Position numbers and translations under genes: made by a program. A model generated the notes under the pieces. The model had not been told where the DNA came from and made no database searches. It saw only the letters and a program-made list of their open reading frames with translations. From Sporosarcina sp. NCCP-2716 (lineage in GTDB: Bacteria > Bacillota > Bacilli > Bacillales_A > Planococcaceae), in NCBI RefSeq assembly GCF_023707985.1, contig NZ_BRCF01000001.1:617967-681966 (forward strand): a stretch of DNA of 64,000 nt, written 5' to 3'. How positions within the stretch are numbered: the stretch's first letter is position 1; the number at the start of each line of letters is the position of its first letter. Of the stretch, positions 40,851-50,693 are shown piece by piece.

Positions 40851-42617
40851 GTGGTGACGGCAACGCAGAGGAGCGCAAAGAGGGATATCCGCCGCCAGCA
40901 GGAGAGCGGTATGTGGCGTTCGTATATCCGGTTATTATTCAAGACGAAGCTGCCATGGTTCTGGCTCATCCTGATCATGCTGCTGAACATCGGCGACACG
41001 ACGATGGGCCTGCTGCTGCCGCAATATACGGCGCAAGTTGCGACTGGCGTCATTACGAAACCGGTCATCACCGGGGTCATCGCGGTCATCCTGATCCGTG
41101 TGCTGGCAAGCGGGATCATCCGCTATATCGGCAAACTGACCGCCTACAAGATCGACATCCGGTACCGGAAGCTTATTTGGGAACGGCTCATGCGTTCACC
41201 GATCAAGCTGTATGACGACGTCAAACCGAGCGAGCTCGTCAGCCGGACAGTGAATGATACGTCCCTGATCAGCAATGTGCTGGCAGGTCTCGTTCCGGCG
41301 CTCATCGGCCTCGTCTACGGGACGATCTATATTTCAAAAGTGCTGTATGGCTACGACTGGCGGCTCAGTGCGGGTCTGCTGCTGTACACGCCCATCTACA
41401 TCGCTTCGATGGTCATCTATGGCAAGTGGAATTACCGGACACACAAGCAGACGCAGAACCGGCTTGCGTCACTGACCCAGTTCCTCTCCGAGCTGCTGGC
41501 GAATATCCCGCTCATCAAGTCCTTCGCCAACGAACGGAAAGAGACCGAGCGGGGCAGTGATAACATCCAGCTCTATTACCGGGCCAACATGAAACGGTCG
41601 CTGACGGCATGGGTCAATACGCCGCTTACGACGGTGCTCAACCTTGTAATGGAACTGTTCGTCATCGTGTTCGGTATTTTCCTCGTCACCCAGGGGACGA
41701 TCACGATCCAGAACTGGATTGCGTTCTTCATGTATGTCGGGATGTACTTCGGCATGCTCGAGACGTTCGGCCTCATGTACACGCAGATCAAACAAAGCCA
41801 GGGAGCGACGTCACGGATCGCCCACCTTGTCGAAAATGACTTGGAGCAATATTACCGGGAGCGGGAAGTCCATGACAACAAGCTTGATATCGCATTCGAT
41901 CATGTCACATTTGCATACGGTGACAAGCTGGTCCTCGATGATGTGTCATTCGAAATCCCGTATGGCAAAGTGACGGCGATTGTCGGCCCGAGCGGCGGCG
42001 GGAAATCGACCGTGCTCGCACTACTGCAGCAGCTGTATGAGCCGAATGGCGGCGTCATCACATTCGGCGGGACACCGATCGATAAGTTTCACTTGGACAG
42101 CTGGCGCAGACTGTTCAGTTACGTTGCGCAGGACAGCCCGCTGTTTGCCGGAACGATCCGGGAAAACATCATGTATGGGCTCGAAAGGGAAGTGACAGAG
42201 TCCGAACTCGAACAAGCGGCTGAGAACGCCAATATCCTGTCGCACATCAATACGCTGCCCGAGCGCTTCGATACACCGGTCAGTGAAGGCGGGGCTAGTC
42301 TTTCGGGCGGTCAGCGCCAGCGGATCGCCATTGCGCGGGCATTCTTACGGAATTCCGATTTCTTGCTTCTTGACGAAGCGATGGCGAGTCTCGATGTGAA
42401 GTCCGAAAAGGCGGTGCAGCAGGCGATGGAAGTCCTGCTCGAAGGCCGGACAGCTGTCGTTGTTGCGCATGACCTGTCGATGATCCGCAACGCCGATCAG
42501 ATCATCTTGCTGAACGAAGGTTCCGTGGAAGCGAGCGGCACGCACGGCGAACTGCTGGAAGCAAGCGAGCTGTATCGCCAGTTCGTTTCGTTCCTGAACA
42601 ATACGACGAACGGCTGA
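40851..42617 (+). CDS. ABC exporter half-transporter, subunit 1
   Basis: 588 residues from a GTG at 40851 (AAAGGG upstream). Six-span type IV membrane domain (about 30-330) fused to an ATPase: Walker A GPSGGGKST, signature LSGGQRQRIAIARAFL, Walker B FLLLDEAMASLD with catalytic Glu, switch His in VVAHDLS. Pairs with the next gene as a heterodimer of the BmrC/BmrD or YheI/YheH type, exporting drugs, peptides or lipids. Substrate unknown. Confidence 0.9.
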   Translation: MVTATQRSAKRDIRRQQESGMWRSYIRLLFKTKLPWFWLILIMLLNIGDTTMGLLLPQYTAQVATGVITKPVITGVIAVILIRVLASGIIRYIGKLTAYKIDIRYRKLIWERLMRSPIKLYDDVKPSELVSRTVNDTSLISNVLAGLVPALIGLVYGTIYISKVLYGYDWRLSAGLLLYTPIYIASMVIYGKWNYRTHKQTQNRLASLTQFLSELLANIPLIKSFANERKETERGSDNIQLYYRANMKRSLTAWVNTPLTTVLNLVMELFVIVFGIFLVTQGTITIQNWIAFFMYVGMYFGMLETFGLMYTQIKQSQGATSRIAHLVENDLEQYYREREVHDNKLDIAFDHVTFAYGDKLVLDDVSFEIPYGKVTAIVGPSGGGKSTVLALLQQLYEPNGGVITFGGTPIDKFHLDSWRRLFSYVAQDSPLFAGTIRENIMYGLEREVTESELEQAAENANILSHINTLPERFDTPVSEGGASLSGGQRQRIAIARAFLRNSDFLLLDEAMASLDVKSEKAVQQAMEVLLEGRTAVVVAHDLSMIRNADQIILLNEGSVEASGTHGELLEASELYRQFVSFLNNTTNG

Positions 42618-42648
42618 AGAAGCGGACAGCGAAACGGGGGGGAAACAA

Positions 42649-44403
42649 GTGAACGACCGAAAACGAAAAAGTTCCTGGGGGGAGTTCTTTCATCTCATCC
42701 GGACCGCCAGACTGCCGTGGCTGCTGTACTTTCTGCAGATAATCACAGCACTCAGCACGACGACACTCGTGCTGAGCCTGCCCCTTGTACTCCAGCAGAT
42801 CGTGGAAGGGAACATCTTCGACAAGGAAATCATCTGGCGCTATGTCTACTTGAGCCTTGGCAGCGCCGGTCTGCTGACAGTGTCGACGTTCTTCATCTAT
42901 ATCACGAGTCCGATCACGAAGCGCAACATCCAGCGAGTGATCTGGCCGAAGCTGATCCGTCTGCCGATGAAAAACTACCGGGACAACAAATCGCTCAACA
43001 TGATCAGCCGTGTCACACTGGATCCGTCCTATATCGACCGGGCTATCGGGGATTTCACGAGTCTGACGAACACGACGTACAGTCTGGTCGGTTCGTTCGT
43101 CATCATGTACGGCATGAACGTCAAGCTGACACTTGCGCTACTGCCGGTCATCCCTTACATCATCATCGTCTCAATCGCTGTCGGACATTTCACGCAGAAG
43201 ACGCAGCACGGTGTACAGAACCGGCTGTCCGACATGACTGCGTTCTTTGCAGAGCGGCTGCCAAAAATTAGGCTCATCAAGACTTTCGGCAAGGAGAACT
43301 ACGAATCCGAAAAGTCCGGCACGGTCATTCAGAACCAATACAAGGCCGACAAACGGCGGGCTACAGTCGATCTGTTCGCCGAGCCGCTCATGCAGAGTGT
43401 CCAGGCGATCGTCGTCGGGACTGTGCTCGTTTATGGGGGCTACCTCGTCTCGAAGGGCGAAATGAAAGTGAGCCAGGTCCTTTCGTTCTACCTGTATGTG
43501 CAGTTCATCCATAACAATGTCCTGCAGTATGGCTTGTTCTGGCAGACGCTCAAACAGGCGAAAGGGGCCTCCGCAGAAATCGCGAAGATCCAGGAAGCCG
43601 GGGAAGAGCAGCTCATGCGCACATTCGCGTTCAGTGAAAAAGCCCAGCAGCCCGATGCCGATCTGACGCTTGAGAACGTGTCGTTCAGCTACGGCGACCG
43701 GCTTGCGCTAGAAAACGTCAATCTGACAATCCCGAAAGGCAAGACGACCGCAATCGTCGGTCCGAGCGGCGGAGGAAAGTCGACGATCTTCGGACTGCTT
43801 GAAAGGTTGTACGAACCGAACGTCGGACGTGTGCTGATCGGTTCGACACCGGCGGAGAACGTCCATCTGGATGAATGGCGCGCCGGCATCGCGTACGTTT
43901 CGCAAAATGCCCCGCTGCTGTCGGGCACGATACGGGAGAACATCCTGTACGGTGTCCGGGAAGACGTCGGCGATGATATCGTCTGGCTCGCCGCGAAGCA
44001 TGCAGCGGCCGATGAATTCATCCGCGAGTTTCCGGAAGGGCTCGATAAGGACGTCGGCGAATTCGGATCCAAATTGTCAGGCGGCCAGCGCCAGCGGGTT
44101 GCCATCGCACGGGCATTCATCATGGACCCTGATTACCTGCTGCTGGACGAAGCGATGGCGAGTCTCGACGCACAGAGTGAACATGACATCAACCGGGCAC
44201 TCCGCCTCCTTATGAAAGGGCGGACGACGGCACTCATCAGTCATAACTTGCGAACGATGAAACAGATGGATCATATCATCCTCGTCAACGGCGGCCAGGT
44301 CGAAGCATCCGGCACTCATGCCGAACTGATGCGCAGCAGTGACTTGTACAAAGACCTGATCACCATCCAGGATGAGAAAGAACAGCTGCTGTCGACGGTG
44401 TGA
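42649..44403 (+). CDS. ABC exporter half-transporter, subunit 2
   Basis: 584 residues from a GTG at 42649 with a G7 tract as ribosome site, 31 bp after subunit 1. Same fusion layout: six spans, then Walker A GPSGGGKST, signature LSGGQRQRVAIARAFI, Walker B YLLLDEAMASLD and switch His in LISHNLR. Both subunits keep a catalytic Glu, so unlike many heterodimeric exporters neither ATP site looks degenerate. The next gene encodes a lipoprotein. Confidence 0.9.
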   Translation: MNDRKRKSSWGEFFHLIRTARLPWLLYFLQIITALSTTTLVLSLPLVLQQIVEGNIFDKEIIWRYVYLSLGSAGLLTVSTFFIYITSPITKRNIQRVIWPKLIRLPMKNYRDNKSLNMISRVTLDPSYIDRAIGDFTSLTNTTYSLVGSFVIMYGMNVKLTLALLPVIPYIIIVSIAVGHFTQKTQHGVQNRLSDMTAFFAERLPKIRLIKTFGKENYESEKSGTVIQNQYKADKRRATVDLFAEPLMQSVQAIVVGTVLVYGGYLVSKGEMKVSQVLSFYLYVQFIHNNVLQYGLFWQTLKQAKGASAEIAKIQEAGEEQLMRTFAFSEKAQQPDADLTLENVSFSYGDRLALENVNLTIPKGKTTAIVGPSGGGKSTIFGLLERLYEPNVGRVLIGSTPAENVHLDEWRAGIAYVSQNAPLLSGTIRENILYGVREDVGDDIVWLAAKHAAADEFIREFPEGLDKDVGEFGSKLSGGQRQRVAIARAFIMDPDYLLLDEAMASLDAQSEHDINRALRLLMKGRTTALISHNLRTMKQMDHIILVNGGQVEASGTHAELMRSSDLYKDLITIQDEKEQLLSTV

Positions 44404-44439
44404 ACCGGACGGCAGCCAAACTAAAACGAGGTGGATAAA

Positions 44440-44955
44440 ATGGAAAAGATGAAAAAAGTGCTTTTTTTGCTCATGGTAGGGATTGTCGCTGCGGCGCTTG
44501 CAGCTTGCGGCGGGGATAAGAAGGCGGATGACAAGCCGGCTGCACCGGCAGGAGAGGAAGCCGGAACGGACAGCGGGACAGCTGACGAACCGGTGGCTGA
44601 AGACGTCGACCCGGTCGATCCGAATTTTGATAAGATCATCGACCTGCTGAAGAAAGCGGGCCTCGAAGTCGGCGAGAAGAAAACCGGTTTTGCGGATATC
44701 GAAGGCACACAGCAAGTGATGGAAGTCGAAATCGATGGAGAAGACATGCTGCCGCTTCAAATCTACAAAATGGATCCGGACAGTGAAAATTTGAAGTCCG
44801 CAAAAGAAGAGGGCAAAGTGACGATGACATTCGAAGGGGAGTCCGGAGAGATCCCGATGAACGCGAAAGGCGACTTCCTTTACTTCATCGCGGACGGCCA
44901 TCCTGACCGTGACAAAGTGTATGAAGTGATCGAAAACGATTTCGAACAGGAATAA
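44440..44955 (+). CDS. lipoprotein of unknown function linked to the ABC exporter
   Basis: 171 residues from the ATG at 44440 (GAGGTGG upstream). Signal peptide with lipobox LAAC, an acidic Ala/Asp/Glu linker, then a compact domain (about 60-170; IIDLLKKAGLEVGEKKTGF ... FLYFIADGHPDRDKVYEVI). It lies 36 bp after the exporter and before a terminator, so it may be an accessory surface protein. Family not recognised. Confidence 0.75.
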   Translation: MEKMKKVLFLLMVGIVAAALAACGGDKKADDKPAAPAGEEAGTDSGTADEPVAEDVDPVDPNFDKIIDLLKKAGLEVGEKKTGFADIEGTQQVMEVEIDGEDMLPLQIYKMDPDSENLKSAKEEGKVTMTFEGESGEIPMNAKGDFLYFIADGHPDRDKVYEVIENDFEQE

Positions 44956-44966
44956 GCGGACGCTAT

Positions 44967-45006
44967 ACCGGCAAACCAGAGTCTTTACCGGTTTGCCGGT
45001 TATTTT
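44967..45006 (+). terminator. terminator of the exporter operon
   Basis: ACCGGCAAACC (44967-44977) with GGTTTGCCGGT (44990-45000), then TATTTT. Confidence 0.8.
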
Positions 45007-45039
45007 ATGGACCGCTGAAGCAGGGAAAGGAGCACTATC

Positions 45040-46335
45040 ATGACAAAAATTTCAGCTGAGGATCAGAAGGTGAACGGAATGACGCTCCATCTGATCGAAA
45101 ACAAGAATGTCAAAACTGTAACTGTGGAATGCAAGCTTCAGACACTGCTCGACCGGAAGACGATAACGGAGCGCACGCTGCTGCCGGGCATACTCCGCGC
45201 GGGCTGCAGTGAATACCCGACAGCGAAAGAGATGCAGGAGCACCTCGACGACCTGTACGGCGCTTCACTCGTCATCTATCCGAGTACAGCAGGGAACAGT
45301 CATGTACTGACTGTCCAGCTCGAGTTTGCGAACGAACGGTTCATCGGAGGGGAGGATGATCTGGCCGAAAACGTCTACCGTTTTCTGAATGAAATCCTGT
45401 ACCACCCGCGAACAGAAGGGGATGGATTCGATCCCCGAGTCGTCGAGCAGGAAAAAGAGAAACTAAAAAAAGCGCTTGAATCCGCGAAGGACGACCGCGC
45501 CGCCTATGCCGATGAGCGGCTGCTGGACGAGATGGCACCGGACGAACGCTATTCAGTGCATCCGAATGGCTATTTGGAAGATTTGGCAGCGATTACGCCG
45601 AACAGTCTGCTTGCCGCCTATCGTGAGCTTTTGGCGACTGCGCGCTTTGACTTGTTCGTCGCAGGTGATCTTGATTTTAAAAGAAACCGCCGGATCATCA
45701 CCGAAACTGTGACAGACGGACCGCGCTCAGCGGAACAGCTGGAAACAGGTCTTGCACTGCCTGCTCAAGCCGCAAAACCGTCTGATGTCAAAACGTTCAC
45801 CGAAACGGAACAGATCCAGCAGGCGAAGCTGCATATCGGCTACCGGACCGGGAGGACGTTCCGGGATACGGATTTCGAAGCGCTGATGGTCGGCAGTGTC
45901 CTCCTCGGCGGACATCCCGGCTCGCTCCTCTTCTCGACAATCCGCGAAGAGCACAGCCTGGCCTATTATGTAGGGGCGGACCTCGACATGTACAGCGACA
46001 AACTATTCGTCTACTGCGGCATCGCTCCGAATGATTATGAAGCGGCACGCAAACTGATTGCAGAACAAATCGCCATCTTGAAGGACGGGTCGTTCTCCGA
46101 CGAAAACCTTGAAGATTCGAAGACCATGCTCGTCGGCAGTTATCAGACATCCCTTGACTCCGTGGCCGGAATGGTTGCCACCGAGTACCAGAAAGTGCTG
46201 ACTGGCAGCAGCAAGTCGCCCGTCGACATGGCGGAGACATTCAAAACGATCACACGGGAAGACGTCGTGCGGGCGGTCCGTGATTTGGACCTCGACACCG
46301 TCTTCCTGCTGACGAGTGAGGAGGCAGGCCGATGA
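45040..46335 (+). CDS. yfmF: M16-family protein YfmF (EF-P modification-associated)
   Basis: 431 residues. Insulinase-like two-domain fold but without the HxxEH zinc motif, as expected for the inactive partner of an M16 pair. The GCSEYPTAKEMQEHLDDLYG and GGHPGSLLFSTIREEHSLAYY stretches identify it. In B. subtilis the ymfF-ymfH pair is linked to the 5-aminopentanol modification of elongation factor P. It overlaps the next gene by 4 bp. Confidence 0.9.
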   Translation: MTKISAEDQKVNGMTLHLIENKNVKTVTVECKLQTLLDRKTITERTLLPGILRAGCSEYPTAKEMQEHLDDLYGASLVIYPSTAGNSHVLTVQLEFANERFIGGEDDLAENVYRFLNEILYHPRTEGDGFDPRVVEQEKEKLKKALESAKDDRAAYADERLLDEMAPDERYSVHPNGYLEDLAAITPNSLLAAYRELLATARFDLFVAGDLDFKRNRRIITETVTDGPRSAEQLETGLALPAQAAKPSDVKTFTETEQIQQAKLHIGYRTGRTFRDTDFEALMVGSVLLGGHPGSLLFSTIREEHSLAYYVGADLDMYSDKLFVYCGIAPNDYEAARKLIAEQIAILKDGSFSDENLEDSKTMLVGSYQTSLDSVAGMVATEYQKVLTGSSKSPVDMAETFKTITREDVVRAVRDLDLDTVFLLTSEEAGR

Positions 46336-47615
46336 ACAAGATGGAATATCAAACAGTTGACGAAACCGTCTATACCGAACAGCTGCCGAACGGACTGCAG
46401 GTGATCCTTATCCCGAAGCCGGGTATGAACAAGACATTCGGCATCTTCACAGCGGACTTCGGTGCAGCCGATCTTGAATTCATCCCGCAGGGCAGCGGGG
46501 AACCCGTCCGGATCCCTGAAGGAACCGCCCACTACCTGGAACACAAGTTGTTCGACAAAGGCGACTACGATGTCTACTCGGAGTTCGGAAAGCTTGGTTC
46601 AGATGCCAATGCCTATACGAATGATTCGGAGACGTCCTATTATTTCACGACTGTCGGCCACGTGAAGGAAAATGCAGAGCTGCTGCTCGATTTCGTGCAG
46701 GACCCGTATCTGACAGACGAAACTGTCGACAAAGAGAAGGGGATCATCAGCCAGGAGTTCCAGATGTACGCAGACATGCCTGACCAGCGGATCTACCTTG
46801 CTGTCCAGGAAGCCTTGTTCTCAAAACACCCAGTGAGGAACGAAGTGCTCGGCACACTGGAGACCATCAACTCCATGACGAAGGAGCAGCTCCTGTCCGC
46901 CTATCGGACTTTCTACCACCCGTCCAACATGACGTTCTGCCTGGCGGGGAACTTCGATACGACGGAGATGATGGAACTTATCCGCGCCAACCAGGAGAAG
47001 AAGACGTTCCCGGAAATCGGCCCGTTCGAAGCGGTGCATCCGGAAGAATCACCTGCTGTCCATGAAGCGGAACGGACGCTGCGCATGAGCGTCAGCATGC
47101 CGAAACTGATGCTCGGCGTGAAAGAATATGCCCGGGACATCGGGTCTGATGAACTCGGCCGCCGCAAATTGCTGACGAGCATGACACTCGACCATTTCTA
47201 CAGCCGCAGCGGCCCGTGTTACAAAGAACTGGCAGATGCCGAACTGATCGACTCCTCGTTCCTGTTCACGTCTGTCGTGGATAAGTCGTTCGGATTCAGC
47301 ATGATTGGAAGCAACACGGCATCACCGAATGAGCTCGCGGACCTGCTGAAGAAACAACTCCGCTCACTCCGCTCAGCTGAAGTGACGGAAAGTGTGTTCG
47401 AGCGATTGAAGCGCCGGACGATCGGCAAGATGCTGCGCCGCATGAATTCGATCGAGAACAACGCGCAGGGCATGATCTGGTACCGCAACCGCGGACTTTC
47501 ATATTTCGAACAGATCCCGGCGATTCAGCAGCTGACGCTCGATGACTGGAAACAGTTCCTCGCAGAATGGGCGCCTGAACACTCGATCAGTGTTGTCACC
47601 ATCCATCCCGAATGA
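46332..47615 (+). CDS. yfmH: M16-family zinc peptidase YfmH (EF-P modification-associated)
   Basis: 427 residues starting in the ATGA overlap with yfmF. The active-site motif HYLEH (His67, Glu70, His71) is present, with the distal Glu in NDSETSYYFTTV region downstream, so this is the catalytic half of the heterodimer. Linked in Bacilli to maturation of the unusual lysine modification on EF-P. Terminator follows immediately. Confidence 0.9.
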   Translation: MNKMEYQTVDETVYTEQLPNGLQVILIPKPGMNKTFGIFTADFGAADLEFIPQGSGEPVRIPEGTAHYLEHKLFDKGDYDVYSEFGKLGSDANAYTNDSETSYYFTTVGHVKENAELLLDFVQDPYLTDETVDKEKGIISQEFQMYADMPDQRIYLAVQEALFSKHPVRNEVLGTLETINSMTKEQLLSAYRTFYHPSNMTFCLAGNFDTTEMMELIRANQEKKTFPEIGPFEAVHPEESPAVHEAERTLRMSVSMPKLMLGVKEYARDIGSDELGRRKLLTSMTLDHFYSRSGPCYKELADAELIDSSFLFTSVVDKSFGFSMIGSNTASPNELADLLKKQLRSLRSAEVTESVFERLKRRTIGKMLRRMNSIENNAQGMIWYRNRGLSYFEQIPAIQQLTLDDWKQFLAEWAPEHSISVVTIHPE

Positions 47616-47619
47616 TTGG

Positions 47620-47653
47620 AACTCCTCTCCCTTAACCGGGCAGAGGAGTTTTT
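47620..47653 (+). terminator. terminator of yfmFH
   Basis: AACTCCTCT-CCC (47620-47631) with GGG-c-AGAGGAGTT (47638-47650), then T3. Confidence 0.8.
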
Positions 47654-47728
47654 CAATTCCGATGATTTCGCCGGTTTCATGGTCTATGGTATACTTTCAT
47701 CAGTAGAAATCGGTCAGGTGATAACGGT

Positions 47729-49045
47729 ATGGGAATTCAAACAATCGTATTTTCAGCAGCTTCCGTCTGTTCAGGACTCATTCTCGGCCAGATCGCGGCC
47801 GGCAGTCAGGCAAACAGGAGCCGGGGGAAACTGCTGGCTTCCGCAATCGCGGCGGCAGTGATTTTCGCGGTCTTTGGCAACGTCACAGGTGTTTCGCTGA
47901 ACAGCGGGATTGTCTATGTGCTGCTCATCCCGTTTTTGATCTTTTTCGTTAAGATGCCGCTTCTGCAGGCAGGTTTCGTACTGCTGGCTGCCTGGACATA
48001 CCAGCTTGCTGTCGTCGATCTCGTGGAACGCAATCTGTTCCAGCTGGCGATCGGACAGGCCGGCCTGCAGGCGGACCGGTTCATCGAGCTCGTGATGGAA
48101 TTGTTCATCCTGCTGAACCATCTGCTGGCAGTGATGGCTGCCGTCCGGCTGAAACCTGTACTCATTCCGGCCGAGGTGTTCAGAAGGGCGTCGGACGGCG
48201 GTGAAGGCGCTTCGTCCTACAGGAATGCGCTTGGCGTCAGTGCCCTGCTGATTGTGCTGATGAACCTCTTCCTTCAATATACAGTGATCGAGCGCGACTT
48301 CTTTTCGACGGCATACCGTCTGTTCATCACTGGATGGGCAATCCTCATGCTCGCCATCCTGCTCGTTTTCCTGAAGACGTTCCTCGAACAGAAACTTACC
48401 CAGGAGAAATTCTATTTGGACCAGCAGTACCAGCAGGATCTGTTATCATTCTTCACCGTCATCCGTTCACAGCGGCATGACTTCAACTTCCATCTGACAA
48501 GTGTGTATGGCCTGCTGAAGAACAAGAAGTATGCAGAAGCTGACGCCTATATCGGCGAAGTCGTGCGGCAGGTGCAGGACGTGAATGAGCTGCTGCCGCT
48601 CGCTCACCCAGCGCTCAGTGCGATGCTGAATACCCAGGCGGAAGCGGCGAAACGGCAGGACATCGCGATCCACTTTTCGATATTCGATGATCTGCGCGGG
48701 ATACCGGTATCCGTCTATGATGTGAACAAGATTCTCGGCAACCTGATCCAGAATGCATCTGAGGAACTGACGTTACTGCCTCCTGCTGACCGGCAGCTGT
48801 CCGTTGAAATCAGCAAGGAGAAACGATACTATGTAATCCGCGTGAAAAACCGGACAGGGGCGGGTGATGAGCAGATCCTGCACATGTTCGAGCCGGGCTT
48901 CTCGACAAAAGGGACGCATGAAGGAATCGGACTGGCAGGCGTCGAAAAGATCGTCAAAGCCCATTACGGTATGATCTACCCGGAGCTGACTGACGGCTGG
49001 CTGACGATCCACGTCAGGATACCGGAGAATACGGAAGACTATTGA
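47729..49045 (+). CDS. GHKL-type sensor histidine kinase (AgrC/CitA-like)
   Basis: 438 residues from the ATG at 47729 (AGGTG upstream). Five to seven membrane spans fill residues 1-215, with no extracellular domain. The phospho-acceptor region is RSQRHDFNFHLTSVYGLL (His about 250) and the ATP domain has NKILGNLIQNASEE (N box about 336) and STKGTHEGIGLAGV (G box). This polytopic sensor plus LytTR regulator layout is that of peptide- or lipid-sensing systems. No linked precursor peptide gene was seen. Confidence 0.88.
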   Translation: MGIQTIVFSAASVCSGLILGQIAAGSQANRSRGKLLASAIAAAVIFAVFGNVTGVSLNSGIVYVLLIPFLIFFVKMPLLQAGFVLLAAWTYQLAVVDLVERNLFQLAIGQAGLQADRFIELVMELFILLNHLLAVMAAVRLKPVLIPAEVFRRASDGGEGASSYRNALGVSALLIVLMNLFLQYTVIERDFFSTAYRLFITGWAILMLAILLVFLKTFLEQKLTQEKFYLDQQYQQDLLSFFTVIRSQRHDFNFHLTSVYGLLKNKKYAEADAYIGEVVRQVQDVNELLPLAHPALSAMLNTQAEAAKRQDIAIHFSIFDDLRGIPVSVYDVNKILGNLIQNASEELTLLPPADRQLSVEISKEKRYYVIRVKNRTGAGDEQILHMFEPGFSTKGTHEGIGLAGVEKIVKAHYGMIYPELTDGWLTIHVRIPENTEDY

Positions 49046-49061
49046 CGGGAGGGGGAGTCGT

Positions 49062-49799
49062 ATGGAAATCAGGACATTGCTCGTCGATGATGACCAGCAG
49101 GCGATCGATCTGCTGAGTGCGGACTTGACGTCATTTCCGTTCATCCGCATCATCCAGACGGTGAACAGCGGCAAGGCTGCGCTCGATTACTTGAGGAGCC
49201 ATGAAGCGGATCTCGTGTTCCTCGACATCGAGATCGGCGACATCACGGGCCTTGAGCTGGCGGGTCATATCAGGTCGGCCTACCCATCCATGAAAGTCAT
49301 CTTCGTGACAGGCCATGCCGGCTTTGCGCTTGACGGCTACGATTACCGGCCCCTCGACTTCCTCATCAAGCCCATCAACTTCTTCCGTCTCGAGAAGACG
49401 ATGGCCGCCGTCGAGCAGGCATTCGGGGAACGTGCAAGGACGGCGCCGCCCGATCGGAAAATCGGTATGAAAGTGGCAGGCGGCATCCGTATCGTGAATG
49501 TGGCGGATATTTTATATATCGAGAAGAGCGGCCGCAAAATTTCGATTGTGACCGGGCAGACGGCGTTCCTGTCCAGTGACTCCATGAAAGAGATCGAGGC
49601 GATGTTCGAGCCGTTCGGTTTCTATCGCGCCCATCAGTCTTTCATCGTCCCGCTTCACCAGATCGTCTCGGTCGAAGCCGATTCAGCTTCAAGATCGTAC
49701 GCCATCGAATTGACAAATGGCCACAAAATCCCTTTGAGCCGGTCGAAGTACAGTGAACTTCAACAGATGCTCGAAGCGGACGGCATCCATATCCTCTGA
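49062..49799 (+). CDS. LytTR-family response regulator
   Basis: 245 residues, 16 bp after the kinase. Receiver domain with Asp9-Asp10, phospho-acceptor Asp55, Thr83 and Lys103, then a LytTR DNA-binding domain (about 145-240; GGIRIVNVADILYIEKSGRK, FYRAHQSFIVPLHQI). It should bind direct repeats about 21-22 bp apart. Target genes are not evident in the window. Confidence 0.92.
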   Translation: MEIRTLLVDDDQQAIDLLSADLTSFPFIRIIQTVNSGKAALDYLRSHEADLVFLDIEIGDITGLELAGHIRSAYPSMKVIFVTGHAGFALDGYDYRPLDFLIKPINFFRLEKTMAAVEQAFGERARTAPPDRKIGMKVAGGIRIVNVADILYIEKSGRKISIVTGQTAFLSSDSMKEIEAMFEPFGFYRAHQSFIVPLHQIVSVEADSASRSYAIELTNGHKIPLSRSKYSELQQMLEADGIHIL

Positions 49800-49805
49800 C
49801 ATCAG

Positions 49806-49833
49806 CACTTTTCTTCAGGAAAGGTGTTTTTTT
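49806..49833 (+). terminator. terminator of the two-component operon
   Basis: CACTTTTC (49806-49813) with GAAAGGTG (49819-49826), one mismatch, then T7. Confidence 0.75.
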
Positions 49834-49886
49834 GATTGAACTTACCGGAAAAGGGAAGGGAAATACAAGAAAGGAAGTGGAGGCAA

Positions 49887-50657
49887 GTGATCGTACGGGA
49901 GAGGGAAGAGTCATTCATACTGATTGAACAGAACTGCCATGGACTGCTTGCTGAGCAGATCATGGATAATTGGAAGGAAGAGTTGTTTCCGGAGACTGAT
50001 CTCAGGCAGTCCGTCTTGACGGCCATCCGGCTGCACGACGTCGGCTGGGCTCCGTTTGACCGGCAGCCGTTCTGGAATGACGGCAAACAGGCACCATACC
50101 GGTTCACCGATTTCCCGCTGCTGTCAAAATTGGTGCTTTACAGACACGGCATCGATACGGTGGAAGCGGTCGACCCATATGCAGCCATGTTGTGCAGTGA
50201 ACATTACTCGCATTTCGTCAACCGGAAGGACGGGGAGGAGTCAGCAGAGTTTCTTGAGAGGGAGGAGAGCCGGAGAAGGCGGCTGTCGGAATCCATGGCT
50301 GATTTCAACCTGAAACTTTTTCATGAACATTATGCACTTCTGCAGTTCGGCGATAATTTTTCGCTATACGCCTGCGTGAACGAGCCGGGCGTGTCCAAGG
50401 AAAACGAACATCCATTTTTCGTGAACGGCATCCCTTCACCCGAAACACTTGACGGGCTGCCTCACCACCGGCTCGCAATCCGTTTTACAGATACGGAAGT
50501 GATCGCTGTCGAAGATTTTCCATTTGAATCACCTTTTAGCGTCAGCTATCCGTATAAGGAGATACCGAAACAGAGGATTTCGGATATCGGATTCCTGAAA
50601 GCTTACGAAGAAACGGGAACAAAGCGGACAGACCTTCAGTTCGTTCCGATGAAGTGA
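49887..50657 (+). CDS. DUF3891 family protein
   Basis: 256 residues from a GTG at 49887 (AAGGAAG nine bases upstream, GGAGG closer in). Soluble; the LTAIRLHDVGWAPFDRQP stretch has an HD-like His-Asp pair and the family is annotated DUF3891. A second conserved-looking part is YAAMLCSEHYSHFV. A hydrolase related to HD proteins is possible but not shown. Single gene before a bidirectional terminator. Confidence 0.75.
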   Translation: MIVREREESFILIEQNCHGLLAEQIMDNWKEELFPETDLRQSVLTAIRLHDVGWAPFDRQPFWNDGKQAPYRFTDFPLLSKLVLYRHGIDTVEAVDPYAAMLCSEHYSHFVNRKDGEESAEFLEREESRRRRLSESMADFNLKLFHEHYALLQFGDNFSLYACVNEPGVSKENEHPFFVNGIPSPETLDGLPHHRLAIRFTDTEVIAVEDFPFESPFSVSYPYKEIPKQRISDIGFLKAYEETGTKRTDLQFVPMK

Positions 50658-50658
50658 A

Positions 50659-50693
50659 AAAGAGCAGACCGTGTAGACAGGTCTGCTCTTTTA
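50659..50693. terminator. bidirectional terminator (DUF3891 / CHY genes)
   Basis: AAAAGAGCAGACC with GGTCTGCTCTTTT around a nine-base loop; positions good to about one base. Confidence 0.85.
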
